This document shows positions 8,161 through 13,394 of a DNA stretch of 14,450 bases, piece by piece. The notes under the pieces were generated by a model that saw only the letters and a list, made by a program, of their open reading frames with translations, did no database searches and was not told where the DNA came from. Source of the DNA: JAIYCX01 sp044351785 (GTDB taxonomy: Bacteria; Bdellovibrionota_C; UBA2361; SZUA-149; DAOLCO01); the NCBI GenBank assembly GCA_044351785.1, contig JBILFC010000050.1:1-14450 (forward strand), given 5' to 3'. Positions within the stretch are counted from its first letter, which is position 1. The number at the start of each line of letters is the position of its first letter. The translations under genes and the position numbers were made by a program.

Positions 8161-9750
8161 TTAGGCAACTTTTTTTTGTTTTTCAAGCTCAGGAGTATCT
8201 GATTTAACCCATCCATCTTCTAATAACTCTGCTTTATATAGTCTGTTTATCGCTACAGAGCTATTTGAATCTATCATATACATCGCTTGATGGAGATTGT
8301 TATAAAAAGGGTCAAGTAAATTTAAGTTTTTAACATCTTTAAATTCTTCTATTAGCTCCTTTATGCCCATATCGATATCATGCAAACATTCAAAGTTAAG
8401 AACTTGCTTAATCTTATCAAACTTAACTCTATAATTTCTTGGGTCAGCGGAGTCACCATGGTTAACTACTTCGGTTGAAGGAAGTGCTGATTTAACTTTT
8501 TCTGCTAAATCTGAAATAGTATAGTTAAGTTTATTATCACCTACGTTGAAAATTTGTCCTGAGACTTTATCATTGCTAGCTTTAAGAACTAATTCAATAG
8601 CTCGAGCAATATCTCTAGTATGAACGAATGGTCGCCACTGATTTCCGCCGTGGACATCTATTTTCTTTTTTGTAAGAGCATGACCTACGAAAGTATTTAC
8701 AACTAGATCGAATCTAGGTCTGCTTGATAGACCAAAGACGGTAGCGAATCTTAAAACCGTAGGATGGAAGCCTGAGATCTTTTCTTTAAGAAGTACGTTT
8801 TCAGAGTCAATTTTAGTTCGGGCATAAAGGGAAACTGGATTTAAGTTTGATTCTTCATCTAGTATTTCAGAGCTTACTCCGTAGACGCTACAAGTAGAAG
8901 CGAAAATGAACTTTTTAATTCCACGAATTCTACATAAATCTTTCAGCATTTGAGTGGATGCCAAATTTATATCTATTGTTAGATCCTCACTAACGGCACA
9001 CGCTGGATCACCTACCAGACCAGCTAGGTGCACCACTGCGTCAACTCCTTCAAGAGCCGGAAGGATTTCAGTCAAGTTTCTACAATCACCTTTTACAAAG
9101 GTGAAATTTTTATTTGTACGTAGGTCATTTATTGGTTCTTCTCCAAATAGAGTCTGATCAAGTGCGGTTACTCTGTACCCACTTTCAAGTAAATGTCTAG
9201 AGAGCACACTTCCAATGTAGCCCGCGCCTCCAATAACTAATACTCTTGATATCCTATTGTCAGCCGCGGGGGGTACGGAAAGTTGCGCTCCTATCCAAAT
9301 CATTAGAGGCTTTACTACTCTTGGAAGAGCGTTAAAAAATAGGGTGAAGGTTAGAAAAAGTAAGGTAACGCCTCTTGGCATGTTGCGAGATTCTATGTTG
9401 AAATACATCATCAATATTAGGAGAGTATTTGCAAAGAGGGTCCCTATAAAAATAAAAGCAGCTCTTTCTCTTAGTCTTTTAAAGCGAGCAGTGTTATAGA
9501 AACCAAAAATTATAAATACGCCTAGAGTAAGTATCGTATAAGGTAATGCGTATGAGGACCACAGAGAGTATTCTCTACTGGTATGATCAAAGTAGGAATC
9601 AAAAGTGAACTGAAATCCTTCGTTCTCTACAAATAGAAATCTTAAATAATGAATGTAAATTGCGGCAACCATCGATAGATTTAAGAAGATGGCATCAAAG
9701 ACCATTCTTAATACGACATTAATAATTCTTCTGTTTTTATGTTTGCTCAA
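8161..9750 (-). CDS. Membrane-anchored extended SDR: four-helix domain fused to NAD-dependent sugar epimerase/dehydratase
   Basis: A 529-residue fusion. Residues 1-155 hold four likely membrane helices (about 12-40, 65-87, 97-117, 127-153), resembling the N-terminal anchor of PglF/WbpM/CapD-type or initiating-transferase proteins. After a short linker, residues 168-480 form an extended SDR: VLVIGGAGYIGS (GxxGxxG at 174-180), HLAGLVGD, FASTCSVYG, the catalytic Tyr309-x3-Lys313 in YARTK, and QWRPFVHTRDIARAI. It probably converts a UDP-sugar (4-epimerisation or related) at the inner membrane face. The middle Rossmann (CoA_binding_3) domain that separates membrane and SDR parts in PglF/WbpM is missing, and the Tyr-x3-Lys is the ordinary epimerase form, unlike the altered tyrosine position in PglF/WbpM. 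A short tail of unknown role (about 480-529) follows. The TTG start is the first possible one after an in-frame stop; AGG lies nine bases upstream. Confidence 0.86.
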   Translation of the reverse strand: MSKHKNRRIINVVLRMVFDAIFLNLSMVAAIYIHYLRFLFVENEGFQFTFDSYFDHTSREYSLWSSYALPYTILTLGVFIIFGFYNTARFKRLRERAAFIFIGTLFANTLLILMMYFNIESRNMPRGVTLLFLTFTLFFNALPRVVKPLMIWIGAQLSVPPAADNRISRVLVIGGAGYIGSVLSRHLLESGYRVTALDQTLFGEEPINDLRTNKNFTFVKGDCRNLTEILPALEGVDAVVHLAGLVGDPACAVSEDLTIDINLASTQMLKDLCRIRGIKKFIFASTCSVYGVSSEILDEESNLNPVSLYARTKIDSENVLLKEKISGFHPTVLRFATVFGLSSRPRFDLVVNTFVGHALTKKKIDVHGGNQWRPFVHTRDIARAIELVLKASNDKVSGQIFNVGDNKLNYTISDLAEKVKSALPSTEVVNHGDSADPRNYRVKFDKIKQVLNFECLHDIDMGIKELIEEFKDVKNLNLLDPFYNNLHQAMYMIDSNSSVAINRLYKAELLEDGWVKSDTPELEKQKKVA

Positions 9751-9955
9751 GCAACTACCTGTGTTTTTATGACTATAAGTAATTTGATAAGTGTAATCGA
9801 GCGTTTATGCCATAAATGGTAAGATATGCAAGAATAGGCGAATAAATCTTTCAAGTATAATGTCTGATATTGAACCACTAATTTACTTCGTAGATTACAT
9901 GGGGTAGTTTGTTTAAATTATAAGTTCAAACCAAGCATTTTTTGTAAAAGTTCCA
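9751..9955. promoter_or_regulatory. Divergent intergenic region between the SDR-MaoC and WbpD-WbpB operons
   Basis: This gap of about 205 bases separates two divergent operons and must hold promoters for both. The clearest element is a perfect TATAAT at 9856-9861 on the plus strand, but no good -35 box lies 16-18 bases before it. On the minus strand a TTGAAA followed by poorly placed AT-rich hexamers is the best found. I see no gene, repeat or strong hairpin here. Confidence 0.5.
9856..9861 (+). promoter_or_regulatory. Candidate -10 box for the WbpD-WbpB operon
   Basis: A perfect TATAAT in the divergent gap would give a leader of about 90 bases before the TTG start at 9956. No convincing -35 or extended TGn accompanies it, so it might need an activator or be chance in AT-rich DNA. 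Confidence 0.35.
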
Positions 9956-10540
9956 TTGGAAGAAAAATCTAAAATATACACCCATCCTAGTGCAATAGTA
10001 GATGAGGGGGCGATTATAGGTTCCGGTACAAAAGTCTGGCATTTTTCCCATATTATGGGCCCTTCCACTATAGGAGAGAACTGCAATATCGGTCAGAATG
10101 TAGTGATTTCACCGGATGTTATTCTAGGCAGAAATGTTAAAGTTCAGAATAACGTATCAATTTACACGGGAGTTATTTGCGAAGATGATGTATTCTTAGG
10201 GCCTAGCATGGTCTTTACTAATATTCTAAATCCAAGAAGTGCTATTCCTAGAAGAGATCAGTATTTAAAAACAACCGTTAAGAAAGGTGCTACAATTGGT
10301 GCTAATGCTACTATCGTATGCGGAAATGATATTGGAGAGTATGCATTTATTGGAGCTGGAACGGTAGTCACAAAATATGTTCCCCCTTATGCTTTAGTAG
10401 TGGGAAATCCAGGAAGGCATGTAGGTTGGATGAGTGAATATGGGCATAAGTTGATTTTTAAGGAAAACTTGGCAGAATGTCCTGAGTCGGGTGAGCGGTA
10501 TAAGCTAGAGAATAATCAAGTTAGTAAGGTAGTAAAATAA
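9956..10540 (+). CDS. wbpD: UDP-2-acetamido-3-amino-2,3-dideoxy-glucuronate N-acetyltransferase (WbpD/WlbB family)
   Basis: A 194-residue left-handed beta-helix N-acetyltransferase. It should acetylate the 3-amino group of UDP-GlcNAc3NA to give UDP-GlcNAc3NAcA in the cytoplasm. The start IYTHPSAIVDEGAIIGSGTK is followed by VWHFSHIM and hexapeptide repeats to about residue 165. The C-terminus, VGNPGRHVGWMSEYGHKL then CPESGERYKL, is the diagnostic WbpD/WlbB ending. The TTG start is the only reasonable one, since an in-frame TAA lies at 9914-9916 with no ATG or GTG between; no clear ribosome site precedes it. The stop overlaps the start of the next gene by one base (TAATG), so the two are coupled. 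A general hexapeptide sugar acetyltransferase is a less likely alternative. Confidence 0.9.
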   Translation: MEEKSKIYTHPSAIVDEGAIIGSGTKVWHFSHIMGPSTIGENCNIGQNVVISPDVILGRNVKVQNNVSIYTGVICEDDVFLGPSMVFTNILNPRSAIPRRDQYLKTTVKKGATIGANATIVCGNDIGEYAFIGAGTVVTKYVPPYALVVGNPGRHVGWMSEYGHKLIFKENLAECPESGERYKLENNQVSKVVK

Positions 10541-11583
10541 TGAAAAACTTTGCCTTAATAGGAATCGCAGGATTTATCGCCCCTAGGCATCTTAGGGCGA
10601 TTAAGGATACTGGCAATAATCTAATCGCTTGTTTAGATAAGTTTGACTCTGTAGGTATTCTTGATAGCTACTTTCCTAAGACAGATTTCTTTACAGAGTT
10701 TGAAAGATTCGATCGCCATATTGATAAAAAGAGGCGTGAAGGTGTTAAGTTAGATTATTTATCAGTATGTTCTCCTAATTATCTTCATGATTCTCACATT
10801 CGTTTCGGACTTAGAGTGGGGGCTGATGTAATCTGTGAAAAGCCTCTTGTCCTTAATCCTTGGAATGTGGAAGCTCTTAAAGAAGTGGAATCTGAAAGTA
10901 AGGGCAAGATTTATAATATTTTACAGCTTAGACTTCATCCTTCAATTATTGCTTTAAAAGAGAAGATAGAACAAGCTCCTAAGGATAAGATCTTTGATAT
11001 TGATCTTACTTATATAACTTCACGAGGAAATTGGTATCACGCTAGTTGGAAAGGTGATGTTTCAAAGTCGGGAGGCGTAGCTACTAATGTAGGAGTCCAC
11101 TTCTATGATATGCTTTCTTGGATCTTTGGAGATGTTAAAACTAATCTAGTTCATCTTAGAAATGAAGCTACTTGCGCTGGTTATTTAGAATTTGAAAGAG
11201 CTAGGGTTAGGTGGTTTTTAAGTGTTGATGCATCATATATGCCATTAAATCTCGCTTCGAAGGGACTTAGAACTTATAGAACTCTTAAGATTGAAGGTGA
11301 AGAAATTGAATTCAGTGATGGTTTCACGGAGCTTCATACTGATAGCTATAAAAAAATTATTGCAGGTGAAGGATTCGGAATAGACTGTGTTAGACCTTCT
11401 ATCGAAATTGTTCATAGTATTAGAACTGCAGAAGTGCTTGGTCTTAAGGGTGATTATCATCCTTTCCTAAAATTAGAATATCAAGTTGAAGTGGAATCCA
11501 CTAAGCCTGTTTTGGTGGAGAAAAAAGCTAAAGTTACGACCGTAAAGTCTAATTTGAAAGGACATAATCTGAGCCTTTCTTGA
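10540..11583 (+). CDS. wbpB: UDP-N-acetylglucosaminuronate 3-dehydrogenase (WbpB/WlbA family)
   Basis: A 347-residue Gfo/Idh/MocA dehydrogenase, expected to oxidise C3 of UDP-GlcNAcA with NAD+ ahead of amination. The N-terminus MKNFALIGIAGFIAPRHLRA and the block FFTEFERFDRHIDKKRR are hallmarks of WbpB/WlbA. The dinucleotide loop is GIAGFIAPRH, the EKP motif is Glu100-Lys101-Pro102, and the likely catalytic histidine is His187 in VGVHFYDMLSWIFG. It carries a tail of about 30 residues rich in Lys/Val after GLKGDYHPFLKLEYQ, beyond the usual end of about 316 residues. In the known pathway it works with the aminotransferase WbpE; here the only candidate is the gene at 4617-5792. The stop codon forms part of the long stem-loop at 11583-11673. 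Confidence 0.92.
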   Translation: MKNFALIGIAGFIAPRHLRAIKDTGNNLIACLDKFDSVGILDSYFPKTDFFTEFERFDRHIDKKRREGVKLDYLSVCSPNYLHDSHIRFGLRVGADVICEKPLVLNPWNVEALKEVESESKGKIYNILQLRLHPSIIALKEKIEQAPKDKIFDIDLTYITSRGNWYHASWKGDVSKSGGVATNVGVHFYDMLSWIFGDVKTNLVHLRNEATCAGYLEFERARVRWFLSVDASYMPLNLASKGLRTYRTLKIEGEEIEFSDGFTELHTDSYKKIIAGEGFGIDCVRPSIEIVHSIRTAEVLGLKGDYHPFLKLEYQVEVESTKPVLVEKKAKVTTVKSNLKGHNLSLS

Positions 11584-11673
11584 TAGATAGTGTGGATTGT
11601 CTTGTGACTCCCTTTCCTTGCAATCGAGTACATTGACGGCGGAAAGGGAGTCACAAGACAATCTTCTATCTAT
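11583..11673. repeat. Long stem-loop between convergent genes (possible bidirectional terminator)
   Basis: The arms 11595-11617 and 11641-11663 are perfect reverse complements over 23 bases, with a 23-base loop (11618-11640). The left arm reads GATTGTC...CCTTTCC and the right GGAAAGG...GACAATC. After a 4/2-base internal bulge, an outer 8-bp stem continues (11583-11590 with 11666-11673). The outer arms overlap both stop codons: TGA of the WbpB-like gene (11581-11583) and the stop of the minus-strand small gene (11670-11672). Its place suggests transcription termination for both genes, but no T-tract follows on either strand and the stem is much longer than a typical intrinsic terminator. It may instead be an RNase III-type processing site or the relic of a small mobile repeat. 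Confidence 0.85.
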
Positions 11674-11966
11674 TCATCAGTTACCCCATTGTCCCTTTTT
11701 ACTTCATAATACTTTGATTCGAAGTACTGCTGGCAAGTAGCGGCTATTTCGCTGAGAATTTCATCGTCAACATTCTTATGTTCATCAGAAAGTTCTTTTC
11801 TGATTGCTTCGTAGTAGGCTTCTTCTCCGTGCTTCCTCGCATCTCTAAGAATTTGTTGATACTCCCACATGGCAAGAAGTGCTTTTCCTCCATTAGAATA
11901 TTGATTAATAATTTCATCTAGTTCTTGCCTAGAGGAGATATTGAAAGTTATTAGTGGTGTTTTCAT
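11670..11966 (-). CDS. Hypothetical acidic 98-residue protein, downstream of AbiEi-like gene
   Basis: I do not recognise this protein. It is 98 residues long, strongly acidic, probably mostly helical, and has no signal peptide or membrane segment. Visible segments are SRQELDEIINQYSNGGKALL and AMWEYQQILRDARKHGEEAY, then a Glu/Asp-rich second half. The start is well supported: ATG at 11964-11966 with AAGGAAA a few bases upstream on the minus strand. It lies 113 bases downstream of the AbiEi-like gene with the short 37-codon frame in between, so co-transcription is likely. This is where an AbiEii toxin would normally follow, but 98 residues is far too small and no nucleotidyltransferase GS...D motif is present. 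A small partner protein, an anti-restriction-like acidic protein or an unrelated phage-type protein are all possible. Confidence 0.65.
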   Translation of the reverse strand: MKTPLITFNISSRQELDEIINQYSNGGKALLAMWEYQQILRDARKHGEEAYYEAIRKELSDEHKNVDDEILSEIAATCQQYFESKYYEVKRDNGVTDE

Positions 11967-11985
11967 GTGGGTTTCCTTTTGCTTT

Positions 11986-12099
11986 CTAAGACACTATTTT
12001 TTTATTTAACCCTTGCATAAAGCTAGAGAGTAAGGTCTGCGCATGATTAAAAGCATCTTCACGGCCAGCAAGTGGTTTGTCAGCTCTGATTGTAAGCAT
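11986..12099 (-). CDS. Short overlapping frame, 37 codons, possible micro-gene or remnant
   Basis: On the minus strand an ATG at 12097-12099 opens a 37-codon frame that overlaps the end of the AbiEi-like gene by 20 bases in another frame and ends at TAG 11986-11988. The peptide begins MLTIRADKPLAGREDAFNHA and ends with LSSFMQGLNKKIVS. The arrangement, with a start inside the antitoxin's last codons, is how abiEii genes often begin, so it may be the stub of a lost toxin. It shows no nucleotidyltransferase motif, and no ribosome site is clear. It could also be a chance frame. Confidence 0.25.
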   Translation of the reverse strand: MLTIRADKPLAGREDAFNHAQTLLSSFMQGLNKKIVS

Positions 12100-13162
12100 T
12101 TTCTAGATATTTTTTGTAGATAATTTTTGCTGTCTCTAGGTTACGAGGATCATTTGTTGCCACAAGGTCTGCGTATATTAGTAATGGGGGTACTGTTTCT
12201 TGTTGCATTTGGTCTGGTAGGGTTATTTTATCATCAAAATGCCAGAATTCTTCAAGTATTTCAATATTCCCTTGGGGGTCTGGTATCAGTCGATTGTCAA
12301 TTACCAATCTAGCCATATTCTTTTTAGTATCTTTACCTTGTAGATATATTGTAAAAAAATTAGGCTTTAAATAGTTGGTTAGTTTATCTGCGGCAACTTC
12401 GCCACCCCATTGTGCTTTGTAGTCTGTAATCTCAATATTCTTCCACCAATTCTGATCTGGTGCTCTAAACTTTTGTGGATTTAATTTAGACCGAAGTTTA
12501 ATAGGGTAGTTAGTTACCCATTCTTGGATAAGCTTTTCTGGTCGAATCAATTTCCTATTAGTCTTTTGCTTGCCACCAATTGTAAATCCCCTGCTTTCTA
12601 AGTCATAAAATATCCAGCCAATTGTTCCAAGCGCGATACCAGCTACCTTCTCGATTTGACGGTAAGGAGCATTTAGCATCTCGGGTTTACATAACAATGT
12701 AAAAACCATGCGTAAGTTCGTAGCTGTTCCTGCACCTTTGTTTTTATGGGGAGTGATTAGACTGCTTTGATTCCCTTTAAACTTTTGACCCTTTATGAAT
12801 AAGAATAGGTCAGGTTCATTTATATAAGCGTTACCAGCAAGGTCTATGAAATTTAATTCTAATTTCTTGCATTTGTCTGTCGCTTCTTCGGTAAGTCGTG
12901 GTGTAATTAATAGGGGTTTATGCTCAAATACTTTTAATCCATGTTTGACCTGTGCGATCATCGCAAATCGGTCAATATTCTTAATTTTAACAGCGTATTT
13001 GTAATCCTTATTGTTTACTTTTATTTTCATGACGGCATCAGCATGAAATTCGGTACTATCGTAAGGTTGGTAGTCCGTCATGGTTACTTGGAGCCCAGAT
13101 GCATTTGTTAAGGCTTCAATTGCTTGAATTAATATTGCTTTCTTTGGATCTTCAAGTTCCAT
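12080..13162 (-). CDS. AbiEi-family type IV antitoxin-like protein / winged-helix regulator
   Basis: A 360-residue cytoplasmic protein that I assign to the long AbiEi-type antitoxin family by overall pattern. The N-terminal half (about 1-130) alternates strands and helices and contains LNFIDLAGNAYI (103-114), typical of this group. A winged-helix-like DNA-binding region spans about 148-205, including PYRQIEKVAGIALGTIGWIF. QWGGEVAADKLTNYLKP (251-267) and VPPLLIYADLVATNDPRN (324-341) are strong family segments. Canonical AbiEi proteins repress their own promoter and neutralise the nucleotidyltransferase AbiEii; no such toxin follows here. The ATG is the first possible start, with a TGA two codons upstream, and it has no Shine-Dalgarno sequence. 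The promoter and symmetric operator at 13163-13224 suggest autoregulation. Confidence 0.75.
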   Translation of the reverse strand: MELEDPKKAILIQAIEALTNASGLQVTMTDYQPYDSTEFHADAVMKIKVNNKDYKYAVKIKNIDRFAMIAQVKHGLKVFEHKPLLITPRLTEEATDKCKKLELNFIDLAGNAYINEPDLFLFIKGQKFKGNQSSLITPHKNKGAGTATNLRMVFTLLCKPEMLNAPYRQIEKVAGIALGTIGWIFYDLESRGFTIGGKQKTNRKLIRPEKLIQEWVTNYPIKLRSKLNPQKFRAPDQNWWKNIEITDYKAQWGGEVAADKLTNYLKPNFFTIYLQGKDTKKNMARLVIDNRLIPDPQGNIEILEEFWHFDDKITLPDQMQQETVPPLLIYADLVATNDPRNLETAKIIYKKYLENAYNQS

Positions 13163-13215
13163 TGTTCATGTTAGGTTGATGTTCGCGTTACGTGAACATT
13201 ACCTTATGATGAACA
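13163..13215. promoter_or_regulatory. Symmetric 53-bp operator of GTTCA half-sites at the AbiEi promoter
   Basis: A central near-perfect palindrome at 13179-13199 starts ATGTTCGCG and ends GTGAACAT; nine of its ten base pairs match around position 13189. It is flanked at equal distances by TGTTCAT (13163-13169) and ATGAACA (13209-13215), each 9 bases from the central palindrome and centred 23 bases from the same axis. The array covers the -10 box, the predicted transcription start and the bases next to the AbiEi ATG. AbiEi repressors are known to bind inverted repeats in their own promoter, so autoregulation is the natural reading. Confidence 0.7.
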
Positions 13216-13224
13216 GATTGTCAA
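13196..13224 (-). promoter_or_regulatory. Sigma70-type promoter for the AbiEi-like gene
   Basis: On the minus strand a consensus -35 TTGACA (13219-13224) is followed by a 17-base spacer and TAATGT (13196-13201), which keeps the three key -10 bases (TAnnnT). Transcription would start near 13189, leaving a leader of about 27 bases. The symmetric operator overlaps the -10, start and spacer. Confidence 0.65.
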
Positions 13225-13296
13225 TCAATTGTTTAATCGAGTTTGTTCAATGCTAGCCCGCATTATTCATGAGGGTCGAATTTATTTAGTTTTAAC

Positions 13297-13353
13297 AGGA
13301 GGTTATAGGTGATTCGCGCATTGCTCAGCAAATTTGCAATGCAAATGCATTGA
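13297..13353 (+). other. Strong ribosome site with a 14-codon leader-like frame
   Basis: A perfect AGGAGG (13297-13302) stands six bases before a GTG (13309-13311) that opens a 14-codon frame (M/V-IRALLSKFAMQMH) ending at TGA 13351-13353, inside the twin-palindrome region. It could be a translated leader or a chance match. No clear promoter lies upstream of it on this strand. Confidence 0.25.
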
Positions 13354-13372
13354 TTTTGCATTGCAAACTTGC
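13328..13372. promoter_or_regulatory. Twin TTTGCA-N-TGCAAA palindromes (operator of the AlbA_2/HATPase gene)
   Basis: Two 13-bp palindromes, TTTGCAATGCAAA (13333-13345) and TTTGCATTGCAAA (13355-13367), lie 22 bp apart centre to centre, about two helical turns. They are also reverse complements of each other, and the dyad extends by GCAA/TTGC on the outside with one mismatch. ATGCAT sits at the centre (13345-13350). The right copy covers the predicted -35 of the downstream gene, so repression by a dimeric regulator is likely, possibly the gene's own product. Confidence 0.7.
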
Positions 13373-13389
13373 CGAGATTTTGCTATTTT
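13361..13389 (+). promoter_or_regulatory. Promoter placed for a leaderless transcript
   Basis: TTGCAA (13361-13366), a 17-base spacer and TATTTT (13384-13389) with the extended TGC before it (13381-13383) form a fair sigma70-type promoter. Transcription six or seven bases further on would begin at 13395-13396, the ATG itself. The only ribosome-site-like bases before the ATG are AGG, too close to it, which suits a leaderless message. Confidence 0.45.
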
Positions 13390-13394
13390 TAGGC

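Noticed and set aside
9870..9898. TTGAAC-17-GATTAC as a promoter for the WbpD-like gene
   Set aside because: The spacing is ideal, but the -10 matches only three of six bases; the TATAAT at 9856 is a better single element.
11583..11673. Integron attC site or insertion-sequence end as explanation for the long hairpin
   Set aside because: There is no RYYYAAC/GTTRRRY core, no integrase or transposase gene nearby, and no flanking direct repeat.
12127..12312. Plus-strand 61-codon hydrophobic frame opposite the AbiEi-like gene (toxin-like appearance)
   Set aside because: Its hydrophobic look arises from antisense reading of the AbiEi-like coding sequence, and no ribosome site or promoter is evident.
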